Shown one piece after another: positions 1-7,826 of a stretch of 64,000 nt of DNA. The position numbers and the translations under genes are program-made. A model generated the notes under the pieces. The model was not told the origin of the DNA. It saw nothing but the letters and a program-made list of their open reading frames with translations, and searched no databases. The stretch comes from Cupriavidus sp. WKF15 (GTDB lineage: Bacteria > Pseudomonadota > Gammaproteobacteria > Burkholderiales > Burkholderiaceae), in the NCBI RefSeq assembly GCF_029278605.1, contig NZ_CP119574.1, positions 840,441-904,440 on the forward strand, given 5' to 3'. Position 1 is the stretch's first letter; each line of letters begins with the position of its first letter.

Positions 1-688
1 CTCGCGCGCCACAGTTGTAGATCAGCGGAAAGATGGCTGGGTTGCCGACATAGCCGCCGTCCCAGTAGTGCTCGCCGTCGATTTCCACCGCCTGGAACAG
101 GAACGGCAGGCAGGCCGAAGCCAGCACCGCCTTCAAAGAAATGTCGTCGCGCGAGAAAACCCGTACCTTGCCGGTCTCGACATTGGTCGCGCACAGGTAA
201 AGGTGGATCGGGCAGTGCTGATTTAGCGCGTCGAAATCGACATGCCGGGCCAGGATGTCGCGCAGCGGGTTAAAGTTGAGCGGGTTGAACTGGTAGGGCG
301 AAAGCACGCGCAGTATCATGTCGGTCAGCAGGTACATCGGCGAGTAGTCGAGCCCGTAGCCGTTGTGCAGCAAGTTCTCCCATGGCAGCTTGCGAAACGG
401 ACTGCTGGCGCGCGCGGCGATGGCAACGTCCCGCCAGAAGTCGTGCAGCGCGGTGCGGGCGCATGGCGGCCCGCCCTGGAGCAGGCCGTATGCGAGCACC
501 GCGGCGTTCATCGCGCCGGCGCTGGTGGCACTGACCCCCTCGATTGCAAGCCGGCCATCTTCGAGCAGGCGGTCCAGCACACCCCATGCAAACGCTCCAT
601 GGGCACCCCCGCCTTGCAGTGCAAGCGTGACTGGCTTCACGGCCTGGCCAGCTTCGCTGGCATCTCCCATTCCAGGATTGGTCGACAT
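1..688 (-). CDS. Patatin-like phospholipase, 3' end outside the window
   Basis: The reading frame starts at 688 behind GAGGTG and runs off the left edge, about 229 residues visible. It has the patatin oxyanion motif GGGAHG (about residue 27), a nucleophile elbow reading ATSAGAMN and the Asp motif WDGG near the visible end, so the Ser/Asp dyad is present. The usual first Gly of GxSxG is Ala here. Family members hydrolyse lipids or, in PHB-producing bacteria, may act on granule-associated substrates. The gene starts 10 bases after the 3-hydroxybutyrate dehydrogenase stop, so co-transcription is very likely. The family call is firm; the PHB link is inferred from context. Confidence 0.88.
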   Translation of the reverse strand, partial: MSTNPGMGDASEAGQAVKPVTLALQGGGAHGAFAWGVLDRLLEDGRLAIEGVSATSAGAMNAAVLAYGLLQGGPPCARTALHDFWRDVAIAARASSPFRKLPWENLLHNGYGLDYSPMYLLTDMILRVLSPYQFNPLNFNPLRDILARHVDFDALNQHCPIHLYLCATNVETGKVRVFSRDDISLKAVLASACLPFLFQAVEIDGEHYWDGGYVGNPAIFPLIYNCGAR

Positions 689-698
689 GTCTCGCACC

Positions 699-1481
699 TC
701 AGTGTTGAGTCCAGCCGCCGTCCATTGCGAGCGCAGTGGCGGTCATCGAGGCTGAATTGTCTGAGGCCAGAAACACGGCCAGGGCGGCCAGTTCGTCGAT
801 CCGCACGAACTCCTTGCGCGCCTGATGCACGAGCAGGACATCGCGCACGACATCGGTAGGCGAGATCTGGTGTGCGCGCGCTTGGTCAGCGATCTGCTGT
901 TCCACCAGCGGCGTCTTGACATAGCCGGGGCAGATCGTATTGCTTGTAACGCCATACTCGGCCGTCTCCAGCGCCACAACTTTGGACAGCCCGATCAGCC
1001 CGTGCTTGGCGGCGACATAGGGCGCCTTGAAGGGCGACGCCACCAGGCCATGGGCGGAAGCGATATTGATGATACGGCCCCAGCGCCTGGCCTTCATGCC
1101 CGGCAGGACGGCCTTGATCAAGTGGAACGCCGACGACAGGTTGATGGCAACGATGGCGTCCCACTTGTCTTCCGGCATCTCTTCTGTCGGGGCGACATGC
1201 TGGATACCCGCGTTGTTCACGATGACATCAACTTTGCCGAACTCGGATACAGCCAGCTCGGCCATTTCACGAACCTGGCGAGGCTGGCTCATATCGGCCG
1301 GCGAATAGCGTATGCGCACGCCATGCTCGCGCTCCAGTTCTGCGCGCGTGGCTTCAATCTGCCCGGCATCGCCGAAGCCGTTCAGTAGGACATCGGCGCC
1401 ATGGGCGGCAAAGGCGCGCGCAATACCAAGCCCGATACCGCTGCTGGAGCCGGTGACGATGGCGGATTTTCCTTCAAGCAT
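699..1481 (-). CDS. hbdH: 3-Hydroxybutyrate dehydrogenase (SDR family)
   Basis: Cytosolic NAD-dependent short-chain dehydrogenase, 260 aa, interconverting 3-hydroxybutyrate and acetoacetate, the last step of PHB mobilisation. Visible motifs: TGSSSGIG nucleotide loop (about residue 9), NNAG, catalytic Ser in NIASAHG, YVAAK (Tyr/Lys) and CPGYVKTPL. I chose the ATG at 1481 because AGGAG lies just upstream and the protein then begins MLEGKSAIVTG as in the family; a longer open frame to 1550 is coding overlap with ndh. The start overlaps the ndh stop by 8 bases (ATGCTTGA), indicating translational coupling. Confidence 0.93.
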   Translation of the reverse strand: MLEGKSAIVTGSSSGIGLGIARAFAAHGADVLLNGFGDAGQIEATRAELEREHGVRIRYSPADMSQPRQVREMAELAVSEFGKVDVIVNNAGIQHVAPTEEMPEDKWDAIVAINLSSAFHLIKAVLPGMKARRWGRIINIASAHGLVASPFKAPYVAAKHGLIGLSKVVALETAEYGVTSNTICPGYVKTPLVEQQIADQARAHQISPTDVVRDVLLVHQARKEFVRIDELAALAVFLASDNSASMTATALAMDGGWTQH

Positions 1482-2901
1482 GTTGATCTCCTGTTGGGGT
1501 TGGGGCGGCGGGAGTGGCGTAGGGCGCCCGCGGTATCCCGGAAAAGTCATGCGTTGCGATGCGGGTTGCCGATGCGCCCGACGCTACGGGGCGGTCGGGT
1601 GGCAGCGCTTCGGGTGGCGATTCGTCTGCCTCGCTGGTGCGTGTAAAGCGCAGATGGGTAATGTCAGTCGGGAAGAACATGGACCAGCTCCACTCGGCCC
1701 AGAGTCGCAGTTTGCGGCCGAGCGTCGGCATGCGCATCAGGTAGAGCGCACGCCAGGCTAGCCATGCCGGCAAGCCTGAGAAGCTGAAGCCATAGACGTG
1801 TGCAACGCCCTTCATATGCCCGATGCTGGCCATCGCGCCCTTGCTCTGGTACGAAAAGGGCTTGCATTCACGCTGATCCAGGTGGCCGGCAAGGTTATGG
1901 GCAAGCTGGCGCGCCTGGGCGACGGCAAACTGCGCGGTGGGTAGCGAATCCGCATCGGTGGCGGCGTTGGCCACTCGTGCGCAATCGCCGATGGCCCACA
2001 GTCCGGGCATGCCGCGCACCGACATATCCGGGTTGGTCTCGATTCGTCCGCGCTGAGTGGCCAAGCCGAGATTGCGCTCGAGGGTGGCGACCAGCGGATT
2101 CGGCTTGGTGCCGACGGTGCAGATCACCGTTGATCCCTCGATCGTTTCGCCGTTTGCCAGCACCACGGTGTCGGCTTCGAAGCGGGCGGCCCGGGTGCCG
2201 AGCTTGAGCCGGATGCCGCGCGTGGTCATCTGGCGTGCCGCAGCCAGGCCAAGCGAGGCGGGCAGCTCCGGAAGCAGTTGTCCGGTGTCATGGAGCAGCG
2301 TCACCGCCAGCTCGTCGTGCTTCACGCGCGGATAGAAGCGCCGAATGCTGCAAAGACAATCGGCGAGTTCCCCGGCAACCTCCACACCCGAGAAGCCCCC
2401 GCCCACCACCATGAAATGGCCAAGCCGGCGGCGCAGGACCGGGTCCGACTCCAGTTCCATGCGGGCCAAATGGCGTAGCACGCGGTTTCGGATAAACAGG
2501 GCATCGCCCACAAGCTTCAAGGGCAGGGCGTGTTCGGCCATGCCTGGTACCAGGTCGAGATTCGCCCGGGTGCCGAAGGCAAACACCAGATGGTCGAAGG
2601 GAATCTCGCGCAGGCCCGCCAGGGTCGTGCACAACAGTTTGCCCTGTGCGTAGTTGACGTCCTGCACGGTGCCCATGATGAACTGCGTGCGCCTTAGCAT
2701 CTGGCGAATCGGCACGGTCACGTGTTCGGGGAAGACCGAGGCACCCACCACCTCGGCCAGCATCGGGTTGAAAGTGGTGTAGCTTTCGTCGCTGACGAGG
2801 ATCAGCCGGTGAGCCATCGGCAGCAGCTTCTCCAACGTCTGAGCCAGCGTGGTGCCGGCGAATCCACCACCGACGATGACGATGTTGTTCTCTGCAAGCA
2901 T
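1474..2901 (-). CDS. ndh: Type II NADH dehydrogenase-like FAD/NAD(P) oxidoreductase
   Basis: 475 aa, close to the usual 430-470 for NDH-2. The FAD-binding Rossmann motif VIVGGGFAGTTLA starts at residue 8, a second dinucleotide motif VVGGGFSGVEVAGEL lies near residue 165, and the FAD-contacting WAIGDCARV near 310. The C-terminal hydrophobic stretch (AWLAWRALYLMRMP) fits membrane attachment. It would pass electrons from NADH to quinone without pumping protons. It lies between doxX and hbdH in one minus-strand run; beside hbdH it could re-oxidise NADH produced from 3-hydroxybutyrate, while next to doxX it may serve a redox or quinone role in the buf region. The family is certain, the partner is inferred. 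Confidence 0.9.
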   Translation of the reverse strand: MLAENNIVIVGGGFAGTTLAQTLEKLLPMAHRLILVSDESYTTFNPMLAEVVGASVFPEHVTVPIRQMLRRTQFIMGTVQDVNYAQGKLLCTTLAGLREIPFDHLVFAFGTRANLDLVPGMAEHALPLKLVGDALFIRNRVLRHLARMELESDPVLRRRLGHFMVVGGGFSGVEVAGELADCLCSIRRFYPRVKHDELAVTLLHDTGQLLPELPASLGLAAARQMTTRGIRLKLGTRAARFEADTVVLANGETIEGSTVICTVGTKPNPLVATLERNLGLATQRGRIETNPDMSVRGMPGLWAIGDCARVANAATDADSLPTAQFAVAQARQLAHNLAGHLDQRECKPFSYQSKGAMASIGHMKGVAHVYGFSFSGLPAWLAWRALYLMRMPTLGRKLRLWAEWSWSMFFPTDITHLRFTRTSEADESPPEALPPDRPVASGASATRIATHDFSGIPRAPYATPAAPTPTGDQHA

Positions 2902-2944
2902 GAGGATTCCTTTCGCCCTGGCATGGCGCCCCGGGGCTTTCGAG

Positions 2945-3454
2945 CTAGTGGCTACCCCTGCCGCGCAGCAGGAAGCGGTCGATCAGGTGGTCCAGCGATA
3001 GCCGTCCGGGGCCGTGCAGCAGCGTGACCAGCAGCAGGAGCCCCCAGTACTGGTGGTCCTTCAGGCCAACTTCGCCCAATCCCGGATACGAGATCACCGC
3101 GACAATGTTGAAGACGAACAACGCTAGCGCGGCTGCACGCGTACCGAGGCCGAGCACGAGGAACACCGGCAGGCACAGCTCCGCGGCGGTACCGAGATAG
3201 GCGGCCAGGGTAGGGCTCAACAGGGGGACGGCGTACTCGCTTTCAAACAGTGCAAGCGTGGTGGGCCAGCTGGCGAGCTTGGTCAGACCGGACTGGAAGA
3301 ACACCAGGCCGATCAGGACGCGAATGCCCAGATCGAGCGCGGGAGCCAGCATTTCCAGCAGGCGGATCGCCGCTTGCCCGGCGGCAATGACACGCGAAGG
3401 CTTTGCGCCGGCCACAGGCAGTGGCGCGGACGACAAGGGGGTGGTGCATTTCAT
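2945..3454 (-). CDS. DoxX family membrane protein of the bufferin locus
   Basis: 169 aa with about four hydrophobic segments and the DoxX signatures LDLGIRVLIGLVFFQSGLTKL and EVGLKDHQYWGLLLLVTLLHG spread over residues 38-145. DoxX-like proteins are inner-membrane quinol-linked proteins and are the regular fourth member of DUF2282/MNIO (bufferin) operons. Here it follows bufA1 by 97 bases and precedes ndh by 43, on the same strand. The N-terminal ~35 residues are longer and more polar than typical. Role in copper handling or maturation is inferred from the neighbourhood. Confidence 0.85.
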   Translation of the reverse strand: MKCTTPLSSAPLPVAGAKPSRVIAAGQAAIRLLEMLAPALDLGIRVLIGLVFFQSGLTKLASWPTTLALFESEYAVPLLSPTLAAYLGTAAELCLPVFLVLGLGTRAAALALFVFNIVAVISYPGLGEVGLKDHQYWGLLLLVTLLHGPGRLSLDHLIDRFLLRGRGSH

Positions 3455-3551
3455 TTGGGCTACCTCGCGAAGCGGTCAGGGAGTTGGGGCGCGCCGGGCA
3501 GCCGTGACGCGGCCACGTATCACGGCGCTCCGTTGCAGGCTCGGGTACCGC

Positions 3552-3878
3552 TCAGGCCGCGTGGGCCGCCTTGGCGGCCGGGCTGAGCTCGCCGCTCTTG
3601 CCACCTGGCTTGGCAAACTCGGACGTCTGCAACCGGCCTCCGGCGATCTTTTCGCAGGTGCCCGCGGGAACCAGAATCCAGGCTTCCGCGTCGCGGTCCA
3701 TTTTGGTCGTGGCGGCACAGGAGCTCTTGCTGGTGCCGCAGTCGTTCTTGCCGGCTTTGGCAATGCCCGCGCATTTTTCATTGCTGCCTGCCGCTGCCAT
3801 GGCCTGGGAGGTCGCGCCGGCAATGCCAAGCGCCAGCATGCCTGCAATAGCGCCGCGGATGATTTGATCGCTGTTCAT
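3552..3878 (-). CDS. bufA1: Bufferin precursor peptide (DUF2282 family)
   Basis: 108 aa. An N-terminal signal peptide (IIRGAIAGMLALGIAGA, cleavage likely after AMA near residue 29) precedes a core with the four conserved cysteines of bufferin 1: EKC, NDC, SSC and GTC, plus the family's WILVPAGTCEKI block. In studied bufferins MNIO enzymes modify the central cysteines and the exported peptide chelates copper. The start at 3878 is preceded by GGAGTG. The tail after the last Cys (about 30 residues, Lys/Ala rich) is unique. The gene is separated from bufBC by a two-component system and is transcribed divergently from it, which suggests direct control by that system. Confidence 0.9.
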   Translation of the reverse strand: MNSDQIIRGAIAGMLALGIAGATSQAMAAAGSNEKCAGIAKAGKNDCGTSKSSCAATTKMDRDAEAWILVPAGTCEKIAGGRLQTSEFAKPGGKSGELSPAAKAAHAA

Positions 3879-4151
3879 GATGCACACTCCGTATTCGGTT
3901 GGGTTCAGGACAGGAGAAATACCTGTCTCTGGACTGCAGTATGGAAAGGCGAGCTCACGCTTGTTTCGCTCAATTTTCAAATTTTCTTCACGAGCGCGCG
4001 GGTGCTGGCGGGCCGCAGCCATGGTGACGTCGGCGATGGGCTTTCCATCCACGAAATGCGTTCTAGAATGGTTCAGTGGCTCCCACGCCGCAAACCGGGC
4101 GGCAAGGACGGTCATGCCGGTATCCCGCGGGTTTCAAGATGAGGTAAAGCC
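3879..4151. promoter_or_regulatory. Divergent control region bufA1 / response regulator
   Basis: 273 bases separate the divergent starts at 3878 and 4152. On the plus strand ACAGGAGAAATACCTGT (3912-3928) is an imperfect inverted repeat (ACAGG/CCTGT arms) and TTTTCAAATTTTCTTCACGA lies about 45 bases further on. Both elements and their spacing recur upstream of the LRAT gene (11223-11345), so they are probably the functional control elements. Which protein binds them is not shown by the sequence; the adjacent OmpR-type regulator is the obvious candidate. Confidence 0.6.
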
Positions 4152-4850
4152 ATGTCGCGCCAGGTTCTGGTGATCGAGGACGACGCAGATATCGCCGAAC
4201 TGGTACGGCTGCAGGTGAGCGGCCTGTCTTGCGACGTGAAGGTGGTCAACCATGGCAGGGCGGGACTGGAAGAGGCACTGAGCCGTCCCTATGACCTGGT
4301 CATCCTGGACCTGATGCTGCCGGGTGCCGATGGGCTGGAAATCTGCCGGCGTCTGCGCGCGGAAGCGCGCTATACCCCCATCCTCATGCTCACGGCACGC
4401 TCGACTGAACTGGACCGGGTGCTGGGACTGGAGATGGGCGCCGATGACTACCTGACCAAGCCCTTCAGCGTCCTGGAACTGACCGCACGGGTCAAGGCGA
4501 TCTTCCGGCTGGTCGACACCCTGGCCAACCCGCCATCGGGTGGCCCCAGGGCAGTGCAGGTCAAAGCCCTGCACATCGATATCGACAAGCGGGAAGTGAG
4601 CGTGCGCGGCGCACCCATCTGCCTCACCGCCAAGGAGTTCCAACTGCTCCTCTACTTTGCCAGCAATCCGGGGCGCGTCTTCAGCCGCGCCCAGTTGCTG
4701 GATCAGGTCTGGGGCTATAGCCATAGCGGCTACGAGCACACGGTAAGTTCGCACATCAACCGGCTGCGCGCCAAGATCGAGCTCGACCCCAACGAGCCAG
4801 AGTACATCCAGACCGTCTGGGGCGTGGGCTACAAGTTCAGCAACGCGTAA
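4152..4850 (+). CDS. OmpR/PhoB-family response regulator
   Basis: 232 aa. Receiver domain (1-120) with acidic pocket EDD (9-11), phosphoacceptor Asp53 in LVILDLMLPG, Thr81 and Lys103 in YLTKPF; then a winged-helix DNA-binding domain (about 135-230) ending GVGYKF. The histidine kinase follows 38 bases downstream on the same strand. The gene pair sits between the two halves of the bufferin locus and its start faces bufA1, so it probably regulates bufA1-doxX and itself. The signal is unknown. Confidence 0.92.
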   Translation: MSRQVLVIEDDADIAELVRLQVSGLSCDVKVVNHGRAGLEEALSRPYDLVILDLMLPGADGLEICRRLRAEARYTPILMLTARSTELDRVLGLEMGADDYLTKPFSVLELTARVKAIFRLVDTLANPPSGGPRAVQVKALHIDIDKREVSVRGAPICLTAKEFQLLLYFASNPGRVFSRAQLLDQVWGYSHSGYEHTVSSHINRLRAKIELDPNEPEYIQTVWGVGYKFSNA

Positions 4851-4888
4851 CGGGGGGCAAGGGACAGAAGGGGGGGAAAGGGGGCTGC

Positions 4889-5941
4889 ATGTTGCAAACG
4901 CTGTACGGGAGACTGGCGGTGGTGCTGATGGCGGTGTTCATTGCCATCGGCGCGCTGATGATCCTTGCCTCCCAGAAGATGATTGAGACGCAGCGCCTGA
5001 TCGAACTGGCGACCGACCTCATCATCGGTACGGTGGCCTTTAGCCTGGTGGCGGCGCTGATCGTATTTCGGTTGTTGACGGTCCGCCTGCGCGTGCTGTC
5101 GGAGGCGATCGAGACATTCCGGGCGGGCGATTTCTCCACGCCGGTGCGACTGGTGCAAGACGGCCGCGCGGACGACGAGATCCAGAAGCTCAGCACGGCC
5201 TTCGAGGAAATGTCCGAGCGTATCGTCACCCAGTTCGCCCAGCTCTCACAGGTCGACCAGCAGCGGCGCGAACTGCTCGCCAATGTCTCCCACGATCTGC
5301 GTACGCCCCTCGCATCGATGCAGGGTTACCTGGAAATGCTGCTGCTGAAGGCCGAAGAGCTGACGCCCGATGACCGCAATCGCTACCTGCAGGTAGCCAC
5401 CAGGCATTGCGAGCGGCTTGGCAAGCTGGTGCAGGACCTGTTTGATCTGACCAAGCTGGAAGCGCGGGAGGTCCAGCCGCGACTGGAGAGCTTCCCGTTG
5501 TCGGAACTGGCGCAGGACGTGGTCCAGAAATTCACCCTGGCGGCAAACAAGCGCGGACTGGCCCTGCTGGCGACCTCGGGTCCCGGGTGCCCGCCAGTAA
5601 GCGCCGATATCGGCATGATCGAGCGCGTGCTGGAAAACCTGATCGAGAACGCCATGCGTTACACCCCTGCCGGCGGAGAAATCAGCGTCGATGTCCAGAC
5701 CGCCGGCGAGCGCGTCGAACTGACTGTGCGCGATACCGGCCAGGGCATAGATGCGAGCCGGGTACAGGGTGTGTTCGACCGCTATTACCGGGTGGAGCGG
5801 ACGGAGTCTGACAATGGCAGCAACGTCGGCCTCGGGCTGGCCATCAGCCGGCGCATCGTCCAGCTGCACGGCGGCGAGATCCGTGTGCGCAGCGCGCTCG
5901 GCAAGGGCACTGCCTTTACGATCGACCTGGCGCGAGGATAG
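4889..5941 (+). CDS. Sensor histidine kinase with minimal periplasmic loop
   Basis: 350 aa. Two membrane segments (about 9-27 and 44-63) enclose only ~15 residues, so there is no periplasmic sensor domain; signals are probably sensed within the membrane or through an accessory protein. HAMP (about 62-120), HisKA with phospho-His135 in NVSHDLRTPL, and HATPase_c with NLIENAMRYTP, DTGQGID and GLGLAISRRIV follow. Start ATG at 4889 has AAAGGGGG upstream. The last 26 bases overlap the 3' end of bufC on the opposite strand, a convergent arrangement that could allow antisense interference. Partner of the response regulator before it. Confidence 0.92.
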   Translation: MLQTLYGRLAVVLMAVFIAIGALMILASQKMIETQRLIELATDLIIGTVAFSLVAALIVFRLLTVRLRVLSEAIETFRAGDFSTPVRLVQDGRADDEIQKLSTAFEEMSERIVTQFAQLSQVDQQRRELLANVSHDLRTPLASMQGYLEMLLLKAEELTPDDRNRYLQVATRHCERLGKLVQDLFDLTKLEAREVQPRLESFPLSELAQDVVQKFTLAANKRGLALLATSGPGCPPVSADIGMIERVLENLIENAMRYTPAGGEISVDVQTAGERVELTVRDTGQGIDASRVQGVFDRYYRVERTESDNGSNVGLGLAISRRIVQLHGGEIRVRSALGKGTAFTIDLARG

Positions 5942-6722
5942 GGCAGGCGGCGCGGGCGTCGAAGTCAATGATGGTCGCGTCCAGGATGCGTCGCTGGATG
6001 AAGTCGGCCAGCGCGAAGTCGGGCGCAGCCTGCAGCGCCCCCTGATATGCCGGCTCGAGCGCGGCGCCGCGATCCAGTGCTTCGAGCATGGTGTATTCGG
6101 CGACCGCCAGGGACTGCACTTCGACCTCAAAGCCGCTGCGCCTGACCAGCAGCCAGTCGCCGCCGATGTCGGCGTCGATCTCGGTATCCACCGCCGTATC
6201 CGGCTGGTTGGCCTGCCAGATATGCAGCACAGGAAACGGCGACGCAAGCAGGCGGCAGGCTGGATTCAGCATCAGGCGCAGGCCTGCGGCCTCGGCCTCG
6301 GCGAGCGCGCCCAGACGCTCCAGCGCGAGCGGCCCGGCATCTGCCGCATGGAACACCTCGTGCATGAGCCATTCGAGCCTTGCCACATCGGGCAAGTAGC
6401 GCAAGCCCGCGGCCGGCTCGAATCGCGCGAGGAAGTCGGGAAAACTCTTGCCAAAGCGCTGGATGTCGCCGCTGGTGGATGGGCAGGCCCGGATATACCG
6501 GCCCGCCGTGGCATCGAAGAAGGGCTCGCCCACCAAGCGCTCGATCACGGGGAAAACGGCGCGCAGGGCCTCGCTCAAGTTGTGGCGCACGTTGCTGGCA
6601 TAGATGCCGAGGCACCGCTGCGCGCCAGCGGCGCCGCCGACGACGTGGCCGGACAGTGCGGCCACGTCCTGCTCGAGCACCGCGCGGGCAAAGCAAGCCT
6701 GGATTTCAAGCACTGAAGGCAT
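5916..6722 (-). CDS. bufC: BufC-type MNIO partner protein (DUF2063)
   Basis: 268 aa, normal for the family. The N-terminal DUF2063 DNA-binding-like region (QACFARAVLEQDV, CLGIYASNVRHNLSEALRAVFPVIERLVG) is well conserved; the C-terminal half follows the BufC pattern. In bufferin and methanobactin-like systems this protein presents the precursor to the MNIO enzyme. It overlaps the bufB end by 17 bases, so the two are translationally coupled. It is unusual that bufA1 and doxX are not in the same transcription unit: a two-component system on the other strand separates them. Confidence 0.88.
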   Translation of the reverse strand: MPSVLEIQACFARAVLEQDVAALSGHVVGGAAGAQRCLGIYASNVRHNLSEALRAVFPVIERLVGEPFFDATAGRYIRACPSTSGDIQRFGKSFPDFLARFEPAAGLRYLPDVARLEWLMHEVFHAADAGPLALERLGALAEAEAAGLRLMLNPACRLLASPFPVLHIWQANQPDTAVDTEIDADIGGDWLLVRRSGFEVEVQSLAVAEYTMLEALDRGAALEPAYQGALQAAPDFALADFIQRRILDATIIDFDARAACPILAPGRS

Positions 6723-7566
6723 TGTCGGTCTCCAGCATCTGGTCGGCCCTGCGGGCTTCTTCGAGAAGTACCTCGAACGGGGGAATCTCGGTATCCCACT
6801 CGATCAGGGTGGGAACCGGGCCAAAGCGGGCGAGCGCATGCTGATAGAGGCTCCACACCGGCTCCGCCACGCGTTGGCCATGGGTGTCGATCAGCATGTC
6901 GTCGCTTTGATCAAAGCCGGCCAGGTGGACCTCGTTCACGGCTCCCACGGGAATCGCATCGATATAGGCCGATGCATCGGTGCCGTGGTTGACGGCGTTG
7001 ACGTAGATGTTGTTGACGTCAAGGAGGATGCCGCAACCGGTTCGCGCCACCAACTCCGCGATGAATTCAGGCTCGGGAATCGTCGAGTGGGTGAACCGGA
7101 GATAGCTGGTGATGTTTTCGACCAGCAACTGCTGTTGCAGGTAGTCCTGTACTTCCGCCACGTGCCCGCACACGAGGGCGAGCGATTCCTCGGTGTAGGG
7201 CAGGGGCAGCAGGTCGTTAAGGTAGTGGTCTCCGATGCGGCCCCAGCTCAGGTGTTCGGATACCAGCCCTGGCTGGAAGCGCCGGATCAGGGCAGCCAGA
7301 CGCTGGAGGTGTGTGCGATCTGGCCGGTCCGTAGCGCCCAGGCACAGGCCGACCCCGTGCAGGCTCAGCGGGTAAGTGGCCCGCACCTGCGCGAGGTAGT
7401 GCAAGGGCTGACCGCCATCACCGAAGTAATTTTCACTATGGACTTCGAACCAGCCTGTGGACGGGGTTTCCGACACGACTTGCCGATAGTGTGGCGCGCG
7501 CAATCCGATCCCGGCTCGCGGCGGGACAGCGGCTCCCGGATTCGGATGGAGACTGGTGGTTGGCAT
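6706..7566 (-). CDS. bufB: Multinuclear iron oxygenase BufB (DUF692, MNIO)
   Basis: 286 aa TIM-barrel enzyme that modifies precursor cysteines. The iron-ligand motifs of the family are all present in order: FEVHSENYFG, LHGVGL, SEHLSW, VENITSY, LLDVNNIYVNA, EVHLAGF, DTHG and LIEWDTEIP. A good ribosome site (CAGGAGCTCC) precedes the ATG at 7566. It heads the bufBC unit. No precursor gene lies immediately upstream, so the substrate is presumably BufA1 encoded at 3552-3878. Confidence 0.92.
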   Translation of the reverse strand: MPTTSLHPNPGAAVPPRAGIGLRAPHYRQVVSETPSTGWFEVHSENYFGDGGQPLHYLAQVRATYPLSLHGVGLCLGATDRPDRTHLQRLAALIRRFQPGLVSEHLSWGRIGDHYLNDLLPLPYTEESLALVCGHVAEVQDYLQQQLLVENITSYLRFTHSTIPEPEFIAELVARTGCGILLDVNNIYVNAVNHGTDASAYIDAIPVGAVNEVHLAGFDQSDDMLIDTHGQRVAEPVWSLYQHALARFGPVPTLIEWDTEIPPFEVLLEEARRADQMLETDNAFSA

Positions 7567-7826
7567 TGGAGCTCCTGTCGGTGGCGATTGCGCTCAATGT
7601 CACTCTGGCCGACAAAGGTCACGAAACTCTCACGCGGCGTTCAATTAAGTCTGCTGATCAGCACCATGCGCAGGCACTGGCATGTTTGCGCGGCACTGGT
7701 TGGTGGCGGAATCGTGGGCTATGTTAGGAAGGGCTTGCGTCGGCATGTCACGCCGTGTGGCGTAGACGTGGCATGCCTTGATACGAGTCTGTACGGGCAA
7801 GGGCGGTACCGGGAAGGGATATCAAG
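7567..7826. promoter_or_regulatory. Divergent intergenic region bufB / PAS-GAF gene
   Basis: 260 bases with no gene. It must hold the promoters of bufBC (minus) and the PAS-GAF gene (plus). I see no close copy of the bufA1 upstream block here, so bufBC may be controlled differently from bufA1. Confidence 0.4.

Noticed and set aside
242..859. Long plus-strand frames opposite the patatin and dehydrogenase genes
   Set aside because: They are complementary-frame shadows of GC-rich genes with no domain, and the minus-strand genes are well supported.
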